Below the pieces are notes generated by a model. The model saw only the letters and a program-made list of their open reading frames with translations, searched no databases and was not told the origin of the DNA. Position numbers and translations under genes: made by a program. 64,000 bases of DNA from Pyrocephalus nanus (lineage: Eukaryota > Chordata > Aves > Passeriformes > Tyrannidae), in assembly GCA_038380795.1 (NCBI GenBank), contig CM076271.1:20289001-20353000 (forward strand), written 5' to 3'. The number at the start of each line of letters is the position of its first letter. The first letter of the stretch is position 1. This document shows, in pieces, positions 47,802 through 57,232 of this stretch.

Positions 47802-49650
47802 TAAAGACGTGGTTATTTCCATCCATCTTTCCCTCTTCGTCCTTCCCCAATAATAGTTAAAATTCTGATATTGATTCAGACAGTCCCTTAAGTATGCAAA
47901 GATAAAGCTCATCAGCATAACCAATTTGCAAACATCTAAATTAGCCAGGCACTCTCCCCATTCCCTTTGCAGGAGATTATAAACTTCCCTCTTTGTTACA
48001 GCATTATTGTGCCGACCATCTGCTCTTAGTTAGCCTTTTTCATGAAGATTGAAGCAAGGAAAGCTTATTAAACACTCAGCTTCCTTGGTTAATGGCTTTC
48101 CCGCTCCTTTTTCAGCCTTCCTTTATTACTAATGTACTTATGGAATGATATCTTGTTAATTGGCCCACGCTTTGTACCTGACCCCTCTGCCTTCGCCGCT
48201 GCACGGCTCGGTGGAGAAAATGCTTGTGCAAGGCTTTGAAATGCTCCAGCTCAGGGATGAAACTCCCATTTATTAAATCCGTGGAGGAGAGAGAATCTCC
48301 CTTCGGGGGTATTTGGGGGTCAGGTCTCTCGCATGGAAGGCAAGCTGGTGGCAGTGACCTGACCCTGCTCCAGGGTGGGATCGATAGAAAATCAGAAGCG
48401 CCGCTGCTGAGATTGGAAACGTTTTCAAAAATATGCAATTTGTTCTGATTTCATTGACACTTTCCCCAGGTTCTCCTCTCCTGACTCGCCCCCTTCTCAG
48501 TGCATCATCTACATTATCTCTGAGGCCTTCAGAGTTCTCTGGGGATCCCCCTCACTGGTCCCCAGTCTATGAGTGAGTGCTCTCTGTCCTTGACTCTTGT
48601 AAAGTAGGTGCTGCAGCAGGTTTCACCTTTGTAAGTGTGTGACCTCAAAGGCACAAGAAAAAATCCTCCTCAATTACACTGGACAGCTTGTAAACAGATT
48701 TCCAAATTATTCCAGCCCTGTGTAAACACACCAGGGCTTGAGAAACCCAGTTGCAGTCCCAGAGCTGTAGATCAATAGAGGCCTCTGGTCTGAATTCGCT
48801 CATGGCACAGCAATTTAGATAATAAGATGGGGAACATAATAACAGAAAATTTCAGTGTTGCAACTTCATTTTTTTTTTGCTCTCTCTCACCAGAGACTAG
48901 GGAAATGAAGAGAGCTCTGATTTGCAAAGCTAAATAAAACAGAAGCTCAGAGGAACCTGGCTGGGCGTGCTGACCTTCTTTTCAGTTTTCAAGCAACTCA
49001 GAACTGAATCTTGCTTGGAACTGGCCATTATCCTTGTTTTCTCATGCAGAGCCATTAACCTCTAACTTACTGAAGCAAGCAAACTGTTATTTACAAAAAA
49101 AACCCCCCACCCTTCCTCATTTTCTCCTGAAACATCTGAAAATGGATAAGCTTTGGCAGATCCTAATAGTTCTAACCTGCATAAGATACTGGGAGAAAAT
49201 AAAAATGCACATTACTTACTGGTTACATAATGTAAAATGGCTGAAATGAAGCAGAAATTTGGAATCCATCTAAAATCTTGGGAGCTGGAAATGGGAGCCT
49301 TTGCTGCAGGGGGGTGGGGAGGTACCCCAGTCCCAGCCCTCAGGTAATGATGCCTGCAGGGAGCATCAGAATTGGCTCTCGGGGTCAGACTGGAGGGACC
49401 TGTTTCTTGCAGCAAGCCAAGCTGGAGAACGCTTTGCAGTGGGGTCTAACCACAGATATCCCCCCAGTTTCCCCAGTCTGAACTGGTGTGGGACAGTGCT
49501 GCAAGGCAAGGGCAGAGTGAGCAGAGCAGGAGACAAACATTGTCAGTACTTCCATTAAATTAAATGGAAATAACTGTTACTTGCAAGCACTGCCCTTGGA
49601 CTGGGCAATTCCACGTTGCAGGTGACAGATGTGTCGGATGCAGCACCATC
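47802..49650. other. Unannotated single-copy DNA
   Basis: No gene or repeat is recognised. 47940-48200 is rich in TTAAT/ATTA and GCTTATTAA motifs, which could be noncoding regulatory DNA, but nothing proves it. Confidence 0.35.
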
Positions 49651-49713
49651 AGGGTGGGATTGTGGGGGTTGTCCTGGGCAGAGCCAGGAGTTGAACTCAA
49701 TCCTTGTGGATTC
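49651..49713 (+). mobile_element. CR1 LINE 3' tip, older type
   Basis: AGGGTGGGATTGTGGGGGTT, GTCCTGGGCAGAGCCAGGAG and TTGAACTCAATCCTTGTGGA follow the end of the CR1 class that reads GGAGTTGGACTCGATGATCC. About 60 bases survive. It sits 60 bases left of an exon-like segment. Confidence 0.75.
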
Positions 49714-49776
49714 TAGCTCTCACATCTTCAGGCAGTTGTATCTAATTTTTTTTCCCCCCTGACTCTTTCTTTGTAG

Positions 49777-49844
49777 CTCTTTGGTTGAGAAGAAGAAACA
49801 AAAAGCTCAGTTTGGAGTCTCTAATTGAGAGTCTTCTGCAGCAG
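49777..49844 (+). other. Exon-like open segment, 68 nt
   Basis: This has the best splice signals in the window. The acceptor is a 30-base pyrimidine tract (TTTTTTTCCCCCCTGACTCT, then TTCTTTGTAG ending at 49776) and the donor is GCAGCAG/GTGAGC. Inside is GAGAAGAAGAAAC, a classic purine-rich exonic enhancer. One frame is open (2 bases plus 22 codons) and ends at phase 0; it encodes a basic stretch (WLRRRNKK) followed by a helical-looking SLESLIESLLQQ. I do not recognise the protein. Confidence 0.35.
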
Positions 49845-50721
49845 GTGAGCAGCGTTTAGGAGGCTCTGAGAAAGAGGGATCCACAGAGAAATCAGGTTGT
49901 GTTTTTCAAGCAAGTCTCTTTTTTGACAGAGAATTGAAATATCAAGCCAATTAAAATGCCAAGGAATTTTCAAAACACAGACTTAACAGAGAAAATATGA
50001 CTTTAGCAGCAGACGATGTAAGCAAATATCAGAATTTTGAGTGCTGGCACTCAAAATTTTTTCATCCATTCCTTCAAGCACTCACTCAATGAAAATGTAA
50101 CTTCCAGATCAGTGAGTAAATGGTTTAAGGTCTGTCCGTGGTGGTGGGAAGGCCCAGCTCTGCCATGGGAGCATTCATGCTCCAATACATCGTGGTATTT
50201 TCTGATATATAAACCGAAGAGCAAAAAGACAGATTGCGGTCTAAAGGTCAGGATAATAAAATAGCAGGATTTACTGATTCCCCTCAGAGTTTATGATCCG
50301 AGGAAGATCTCTTGTTTCAATTGGTAAGAGTTCCAAAAAGCTGCGTTAAACTTTGAGGGAAGAGGAGCCGTTCCAGGGTTACAACCGGTGCCATCCATCC
50401 ACCGCCTGCCTCCACCTCCCGAGAAATAATTAACCCACGACTGCTTTGGGTTCCTTTTGAGGCAGCTCATTCGGGGTCAGCAGGAAAATCCGTTTTCCTC
50501 CTCCCCATAGCCTTTTCCTGGTGTTATTTACAGGCAGTGCAGTTTTCCACCTCCATCCCAGCAGCCCCGGGAAATGCCACCGTGGGCGCCCCGTCGCCCA
50601 GGCTGTGACGAGACACGTCCTGTGCCAGACAAATGTTGTGAGCAGCCCTGACAGCAGAAATGCTGCTGCTTTGTCGTTTGCCCTTCTCACCCGGGAAAAA
50701 TAAAGACCTTTGAGGGGGTTT

Positions 50722-50764
50722 TTTTGTTTGGTTTTTTTGTTTGTTTTTTTTGTTTGTTTTTTTA
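50722..50764. repeat. T-rich tract with TTTG/GTTT units
   Basis: T runs of 6-8 interrupted by G and GG. Similar in style to the tracts at 3625 and 57121 but shorter. Confidence 0.85.
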
Positions 50765-50818
50765 GTTACCGAAATGGAAACTGTTAAGTTGTGCCGAGGC
50801 ATTGCTTTAAGTGGGAGG

Positions 50819-50833
50819 AAAAAAAAAAAAAAA
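50819..50833. repeat. A15 homopolymer
   Basis: Fifteen A. Simple sequence. Confidence 0.95.
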
Positions 50834-51776
50834 TGGTTGGGAAAAGTAGTTTGCTCAATAATCACACGAGCTGGCACTGCTTGTTCTCTGCAGCCCGAAC
50901 GGCCACCAGCCATCAAGAATATTTTTCCTCCTGAAGGTCAATAAAAAAAAAACTCACCTTTTTTCAGTTTTTAGTTTTATACCATATTGGAAAGGCTGAA
51001 TCATGTCTTAGTCCCAAAAAATCTTATTTAAAGTCTTTTGAGAGGTACTTAAAGCTTCCTTACACCCCGTTGCTCCAGAGCCCGGGTTTTTATCACATTT
51101 ATGCCCCTGGAGTGCCTCTGTTCAAGACAGGTTCTTCAGGTGCAGGGGCTACGAGGAAAATCAGAATGATTTTCTTGTTTCCCTCGCTGCCTGTGGTTTT
51201 ACAGAGCTGTTGAACTGCTCTTGCTGGGTTTTACCCTGACACTTTCATTTGGAGGCAATCTGAGCTGCTCTGCCTGGAAATTTGAAAGTGGGAGTCCCAG
51301 CGCACAGCAGAAACAAGGCATAAATTTCATCACTCGTGACCCATTATCAGGTGTTTTTTTTTAATCTGCCACTTTAGAACCCGTGTGTTGTTCCACTCCA
51401 GGTGTTTTAACAGCTCATTTTCCTTTGGCTGACATTGCTGTGTCACGGTTCATGTCTCTTCTGACATGAAGCTATCAGGTTCTTCCATTTACTCCTCCAT
51501 TTTACCCCTGCTTACAAATGAGGTTCAGAGAAGCTCAAACCTCTCTGTGTCTGAGGTTTCCTACTTGAGCAGTGTTGCCCTTTGCATTTTATAGTTGCTG
51601 ATGTACTTTCAGTCGAGGGACTGAACATCCCTGTAAAATACTGAAGGATGACTACTCTAAATAAGTACTAGAAAGTAAAAGCTGTTTAAAATGCTTCAGT
51701 GGGCCTTTCACAGACTTTTCAATTCCCGTAAAATGAGGATGTCTCCAAACATCCCATTGCTTCTGTTCTCTCCCAG

Positions 51777-51909
51777 GACGCTTTGCCAGCTTGGCTTAAA
51801 AGCTACACCAGGACTTGGCCTGTCTGTGGTTTCTTTGGTGCTCACCGTGTTTCTGATGTGTCACCTGCCCGTCCCACGCTCTGACAGAACCAGGACAAGA
51901 GGAAAGCAG
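51777..51909 (+). other. Exon-like open segment with hydrophobic stretch, 133 nt
   Basis: The acceptor GCTTCTGTTCTCTCCCAG is strong; the donor AAAGCAG/GTACCC is moderate. The open frame (1 base plus 44 codons, ending phase 0) encodes a hydrophobic run, LGLSVVSLVLTVFLMCHLPV, followed by a basic tail (PRSDRTRTRGKQ). That is the pattern of a single membrane span with a positive cytoplasmic flank. It joins in phase to 52098-52166. No family is recognised, and chance is possible. Confidence 0.25.
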
Positions 51910-52097
51910 GTACCCCAAGGCCAGGCTGGCAGCTCTGCTGGTGCCTTCTCCAGGCAGCACAGAAACTGGAGGTGTCACTGTCTGCATTAATATCTCCTCA
52001 TCCCCGGGCGAGATCATCTGGCGCTTTTCATGAAATTCACATCTATTTTATTTTAAACGGTGACAGGAGCGTGTTTTTTCTCCCTTTTCCCCCACAG

Positions 52098-52166
52098 ATA
52101 TCGCCGGGGGGAGAGGAGAGTGGTGCCCCCTCGCTGACTGATGCACCGGCACTTTGTCACTGCGGG
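52098..52166 (+). other. Exon-like open segment, 69 nt
   Basis: Acceptor TCTCCCTTTTCCCCCACAG and donor TGCGGG/GTGAGT are both strong. The length is 23 whole codons, phase 0 is open, and the other two frames have stops. The segment has six CpG in 69 bases. The peptide is acidic and small-residue rich (SPGGEESGAPSLTDAPALC). It has the layout of a symmetric cassette exon. Confidence 0.3.
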
Positions 52167-52259
52167 GTGAGTCACTGCCGGGGGTCCCTCCAGAGGGAGG
52201 GTGTTAGTCAGGCAGCCCAGCCCACGGCAGCAACTGGGAGCACTGGGTGGGGGACAGGC

Positions 52260-52267
52260 TGACGTCA
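52260..52267. promoter_or_regulatory. Perfect CRE palindrome
   Basis: TGACGTCA, the full cyclic-AMP response element recognised by CREB/ATF bZIP dimers, lies in a CpG-containing context. It is a motif match only; occupancy is unknown. Confidence 0.4.
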
Positions 52268-52311
52268 CCCAGCAGGATGCTCCCCACGGTAAACAGCTCT
52301 GGTGTTCCCAG

Positions 52312-52373
52312 GGTGGCCACATCTCCACTAGCTGGGTGGTGGAAATGACTCAGGCAAGGAGAAAGTTGTGCCG
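52312..52373 (+). other. Exon-like open segment, 62 nt
   Basis: Acceptor CTCTGGTGTTCCCAG (moderate) and donor GTGCCG/GTGAGT. The phase-0 frame is open for 20 codons plus 2 bases and is therefore in phase with 52098-52166 across a 145-nt gap. A CR1 copy begins 16 bases after it. Confidence 0.2.
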
Positions 52374-52388
52374 GTGAGTGGTCACCCA

Positions 52389-52608
52389 AGCCTCAGGCTG
52401 TGCCAGGGGAGGATCAGGTTGGCCATCAGGAGGAAATTCCCCATGGAAAGGGTCGTCCAGCACTGGAAGGGGCTGCCCAGGGAGGTGGTGGAGTCCCCAA
52501 AGCCTGGAGGTGGCACTCAGTGCTCTGGGCTGGGGGACAGGGTGGGGATGGGGCACAGGGTGGACTCGGGGGGCTGGGAGGGCTTTTCCAGCCTCAGGGA
52601 TTGTGGAA
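52389..52608 (+). mobile_element. CR1 LINE 3' end
   Basis: Plus-strand CR1: TGTGCCAGGGGAGGATCAGG, CATCAGGAGGAAATTCCCCA, CACTGGAAGGGGCTGCCCAG, GGAGGTGGTGGAGTCCCCAA and GCTGGGAGGGCTTTTCCAGC. It is closely similar to the copy at 55391-55798 in the same orientation. Confidence 0.95.
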
Positions 52609-52815
52609 TAAATTGTGGTTTTCCATTTACAGGACAGTGTTGCTGTTCAGTTACAGATGCAGTATCAAGCCACAGTGTGGGAGAGCTGGGGAAGCTGAGT
52701 CTTTCACAAGAATATTGCAATTGGGGTATTGTCCCTAAAATCCTGAGGGCAGAGATTGCTTGGTCCCGCTGACACCATCACAGGTACCGTGTGAGAGAGA
52801 TCTGACCCCACTTTT
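52609..52815. other. Unannotated spacer
   Basis: Short spacer between two CR1 copies with nothing recognised. Confidence 0.4.
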
Positions 52816-52894
52816 CACAGAATCACAGAGTGATTTGGGTTGGAAGGGACCTTAAAACTCACCAGTTCCAACCCCTTCCACCAGCCCAGGTTGC
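52816..52894 (-). mobile_element. CR1 LINE 3' tip with small deletion
   Basis: ACAGAATCACAGAGTGATTT, GGGTTGGAAGGGACCTTAAA, ACTCACCAGTTCCAACCCCT and TCCACCAGCCCAGGTTGCTT. The usual CTGCCATGGGCAGGGACAC block is missing between CCCC and TTCCACC. Confidence 0.93.
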
Positions 52895-53861
52895 TTTTTC
52901 ATGCCATGCTTCAAATCAGAAAGGAGTTATACTGCCTTTAAATTAACAATAATTTTATTATGAATTATGAATATTATCCACATTGTCTCTTTTCCCATTT
53001 CTTCATTTTATTTCAGTTATGTGAATAACCTGTTTTCTGACAGAATTTGATTATCTCATTTGTCTACAGCTGGCTTTGATTTCACTGCTGGTGGGTTTGC
53101 TCTGTGAATTAGATATCACTGAGATATACAAGTGCTGCTCTAACCAGGTGGTTCTGCCTCTGACAAAGGAGTGGGAACATAATGGAGTTTCAGTGTTCTG
53201 TTATAACTCTATTATATATTACTTATATGGTACCTATCTGGTGGTAATATATTTATTTTATTCCCTGGCAATTCTAAATTGCCTGGCGGGAAAAAAAAAT
53301 AAAAGCTTTTTTTAAACAAAAAAATGATAAAAAATTGTCATTTCATCCTAGAATCAACAAAGTAGCCAATTTGGCCCCATGTTACACATTTCATTTTGGT
53401 TGCCATGTAATTTACTATTTTTAACATAAAATAGCATTTAAAATGAAATATTTGACACAAAGTATTTTGATGAGAAAGAAATGTTGCTTAAGCACTAAAG
53501 AATTAAGACAACTTGTGGAAGTTGATGGACAGTTGTGAAGCATCTGTCAGCCTGAAATTGTGGGGCTTTGGAAAGGAGAAGTTTTTTAACAAACTTTTGT
53601 GCAGCTCAAGGTCAGCCCCAGCCACACACGTCCACCCTGCTGAGCATTCGGGCACATTGCACAGATTTATGTTCTGAAGGGAAGAAATTTATCCTCAGTG
53701 CCTCAACTCCCTAAAATGTAGTAAATAGTAACCCCTAAAGCGGAGCTCCTGGTGCAGCCCCGGAGGTGTGAGACGTGATTTCCATTCCCCCACCACCCCC
53801 AGCCATAGTTTTCCTTTCCATTTGTCACCCAAACATTACTATAGTTCCTTGTTTTGTTTAT
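52895..53861. other. Unannotated AT-rich DNA
   Basis: Very AT-rich from 52930 to 53480 with no gene or repeat recognised. Confidence 0.4.
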
Positions 53862-54017
53862 GATCACAGAATCCCACAATGGTTTGGGTTGGAAGGGACC
53901 TTAAACCACCCAGTGCCACCCCCTGCCCTGGGCAGGGACACCTTCCACCAGCCCAGGGTGCTCCAGCCTGTCCTTGGACACTCCCAGGGCTGGGGCAGCC
54001 ACAGCTTCCCTGGGCAA
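53862..54017 (-). mobile_element. CR1 LINE 3' end
   Basis: Reverse-strand CR1 with a well-kept terminus: ATCACAGAATCCCACAATGG, TTTGGGTTGGAAGGGACCTT, CTGCCCTGGGCAGGGACACC, GACACTCCCAGGGCTGGGGC and CACAGCTTCCCTGGGCA, where it is truncated. Confidence 0.96.
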
Positions 54018-55390
54018 TGAGGAGCTTTCTCAGCTTTCCTTTCTCCCCACCTAGCTTTGAACCTTCTTTTCTCCCTTTTCAGCTGAGCCTCCTCGATGCA
54101 AATGAACGCATTTGTGTGACCTCATCCATCACAGGAGCTCTGCCATCGCCTCTCAGCTGCCCAAAATCACCCCAATCCGTTTCTCTTGGCTGTGGATCCT
54201 CACCCAGCGTGCCAGCGAGGGCTGCTGTGGGGACAGGACGTCCAGCCCATGGACGTGGTGCTCTGACAGAGCCAGCATTAAAAATGCATCACCTTCTGCT
54301 CTTCTCTGATGGCTGGGAGCAGGGACACGGCTGGGAGGAAAGGAGGAGGAGGAGGATGCAGATCTGAGCATTTCCAGTCTCCAAGCAGGTACTTCCAAGG
54401 GGCAAAGAGCCCCCAACAACCCTCCCACCCCTGCCCTGAGGTCCCTCAGCTCACCTGATGCAAGGCAAAACAGAGAATACTTTGCTTCCCTCGGTAGCTG
54501 GGGGAGATCATTGGCTCCTGGACAAGATGATTATGCCATAATTTGTTGCTCCATATTCTACATATTTTAGACCAGTTGATGACCTTTAAAAGGAATTAAT
54601 TTTTTTTTAATATCTTCCAGTGCTTAGGTATTTTAATCTGTTCTTTACATTTCCTTTTAGAACCATATTTGTAATTTAAAGCCCACCTCTGTGTGCCTTA
54701 ATAGGAAGCTCTCATTTGATTTCATTTTATATCTGTGATATAAATCTTTGCTCCTTATTTTAGCTTTGTCTGTAATGCAACCAATGAGGCAAATGCTAAA
54801 GATGTCTCTGATTTTCTGTCAGGATCAGGATTTTCACAGAATTCAGAGTAAGGCAATGCTTCTTCAGTCTTGTTCTCACATTTTAAGAATAAAAGTCAAT
54901 GAAATGCCACTACAGATATATTTTTTTTGGTGCTGCAAATTGCATTTTGATGAATCCCCACTCCTGAACGAGCCCTCCTTCAGCACTGCCAGGAAGCCTC
55001 CCTTGTTGCTTCTAGCAAGAATTGTCATGGTGATGCATTCTGTTGACCACATTTTTGAAACACAGATTGTTTCTAATTTTGTTTCTCCAATTTACTCTGT
55101 GCTGCAATATCTCTGGTTCTTTCTCTCACCCTCTGTTTTTTTTTTTTTTTGAAGGTTCCTATCACGACAAACTATAAATACCCACCCGGTGGGCTCTGCC
55201 CTGTCCCCTTCACACAGGCACATGAGCTGCCTGAGGTTCCCTCGCTGCCTCCTCCCTCCCTGGGTGTGGGCTGTGGCTCCAGCACCAAACCATGATGGGT
55301 TTGGCACAGCTGGTTTGGCACAGCTGGTGTTGTCTCCATGTCCTGGCACCCTCACCTTGTGCCCCCAGAGCACTCATCTGTCTGGGGAAG
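54018..55390. other. Unannotated single-copy DNA
   Basis: No gene is recognised. A T15 run is at 55136-55150. Frames at 53879-54367 and 54748-55152 partly derive from CR1 or lack support. Confidence 0.35.
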
Positions 55391-55798
55391 GGTCTGCAGG
55401 GTCAGCTGAGGGAGCTGGGGGGGCTCAGCCTGGAGAAAAGGAGGCTCAGGGGGGACCTTCTGGCTCTGCAATCCCTGCCAGGAGGGGGGAGCTGAGGGGG
55501 GTCGGGCTCTGCTCCCAGGGAACAGGGACAGGAGGAGAGGGAACGGCTCCAGCTGTGCCAGGGGAGGGGCAGGGTGGACATCAGGAGGAAATTCCTCATG
55601 GAAAGGGTCATCCAACACTGGAAGGGGCTGCCCAGGGAGGTGGTGGAGTCCCCAAACCCTGGAGGTGGCACTCAGTGCTCTGGGATGGGGACAAGGTGGG
55701 GATGGGGCACAGGGGGGATCCATGGGCTGGGAGGGCTTTGCCAACCTAAATCTTTCAGTGATTCTGTGACTTTCAGTGATTTTCTGTGATTCTGTGAG
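55391..55798 (+). mobile_element. CR1 LINE 3' end, longest copy, tail intact
   Basis: About 408 bases. It begins in the more 5' part (GGGTCTGCAGGGTCAGCTGA, GCTCAGCCTGGAGAAAAGGA, GGCTCAGGGGGGACCTTCTG), passes through CATCAGGAGGAAATTCCTCA and GGAGGTGGTGGAGTCCCCAA, and ends in the tandem GTGATTCTGTGAC..GATTCTGTGAG tail typical of a complete CR1 3' end. The 186-codon frame through it lies mostly in the untranslated tail and is not element protein. Confidence 0.97.
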
Positions 55799-56523
55799 GG
55801 TCCCTGTGTGCTGTTCTTGCAGGAGGGTGACTTTCTGCAGCCTCTAGAGCAGATGTACTTCAGCTATTGAGTTGCTCTCTGAGTGCAGGAGGAGAATGGA
55901 AAAAGCTACCAGGCCATGGCGTGCAGGCTCGTTAGCCTTCCCTGGCTAATTGTGCCTCCGTGGGAGAGGCCAGGCAGTGGCCTGAAGAGCACTCAGCCCT
56001 CAGAAAGGCTGGCAAGCTTTTAACTGAGCCGAGAGCTCCACGAAGAAATTAAATTTGGCAGTGAAAGTGCAGTACTTAGGTTAGTCTCAAGTAGTCTTGA
56101 GATATAAAAACGTTTCTGTGGGAGTTCTTGGCTGAGTGTGAAGGCTGAGAGAGAAGAGTCCAGCAGCCTGTGGAGTGCTGCTGCTTTATTTGTTTCATCC
56201 TTGTGTTGATGGTTTTAAGAGGCCTGAATTTATGTCTAAGCATTTATTGTGCATCCCTGAAGGAGCAGGGGCCGGTTCTCCCGTGGTTCTGGTCCCTTTG
56301 GGGCTGGTAATGCAGTCTGGGAGCTCCTGCTGTTCCTGCTTAGGAGCTGGAACAAAGCCTTAAATGCAGAGGGGAGACTGGGTGCTCTGGGTATTAAATT
56401 AGCAGAACTTCTGGTGCTTCTGGATTGCTCCTCCACAAACCTGGCTCAGCCCCAGACCCCTGGGATGGAGCATTTCCCATCCTGTCCTCACAGATGGGGC
56501 AGGGACTTCCCTGGGCACTGTGA
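55799..56523. other. Unannotated single-copy DNA
   Basis: No recognised feature between two CR1 copies. Confidence 0.4.
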
Positions 56524-56719
56524 CATGGAATCCCAGAGTCGTTTGTGTTGGAAGGGACCTTAAAGCCCATCCCATTCCACCCCCTGCCATGGGCAGGGAC
56601 ACCTTCCACCAGCCCAGGGTGCTCCAAGCCCCGTCCAACCTGGCCTTGGACACTCCCAGGGATCCAGGGGCAGCCACAGCTTCTCCAGGGAGATCTGGGT
56701 GGAAAATGCTGCAGCAAAA
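56524..56719 (-). mobile_element. CR1 LINE 3' end with variant 5' junction
   Basis: Reverse-strand CR1: ATGGAATCCCAGAGTCGTTT, TTGGAAGGGACCTTAAAGCC, CCATGGGCAGGGACACCTTC and CCTTGGACACTCCCAGGGAT. After CACAGCTTCTCCAGGGAGAT the sequence departs from the usual CTGGGCACCCTGTGCCAGGG and reads CTGGGTGGAAAATGCTGCAG. The same departure is seen in the plus-strand copy at 60454. Confidence 0.95.
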
Positions 56720-57120
56720 CAGGCAGAGGAGGAGAAATCCTGTGATTCCAAGCCTCTCCCATCTCCAGGCACTCCTCCCAGCTCCAAAATGGGGTTGATT
56801 GGGTGGAGTGGTTCTAGTGTGGTTGTTTTTAAAGAACAGGGCAATCAGATCCTCCAAGCTCCGGGAAGGAGCTGCTGGCTGTGACCCTGAGAGCAGTGGG
56901 GTGGGCTGGGGGGAGACCCCGGTGCCAGCTGGGTGAGCACAGCCCTGGGGATGGTGGCAGGGAGCAAGGGGCAATTTGGGCAGCTTCCCATGGGCTCTAA
57001 TCTGCTTTCAGATCCGTGTCTCCACATGGCTCGTGGAGGGATGTGCAGTTTCCAGCCATGGACAGAAACAGGGAAGCACTGTGGACAGTGCTTGTGGACA
57101 TTGCTCAGAACAAAACGTGG
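56720..57120. other. Unannotated single-copy DNA
   Basis: Nothing recognised. Confidence 0.4.
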
Positions 57121-57232
57121 TTTTTTTTTTTTTTTTTTTTTTTTTGTGTGTGTTTTTGTTTTGTTTGTTTGTTTGTTGGTTGGTTTTTTGTTTTGTTTTG
57201 TTTTTTGTTTATTTTTTTGTTTGTTTTTTTTT
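57121..57232. repeat. T-rich tract with (TTTG)n and (TTTTG)n
   Basis: T25, then GTGTGTG and TTTG/TTTTG units mixed with GTTGGTTGG. The frames rich in F, C and V across it are artefacts. Confidence 0.93.

Noticed and set aside
55189..55749. 186-codon plus-strand frame and the opposite-strand 130-codon frame
   Set aside because: Most of both lies within the CR1 copy at 55391-55798, in its noncoding tail. They do not resemble CR1 ORF1 or ORF2 protein.
56399..56974. 191-codon minus-strand frame
   Set aside because: It runs through the CR1 copy at 56524-56719; the same peptide patterns recur at the CR1 copies near 24.7 and 30.5 kb.
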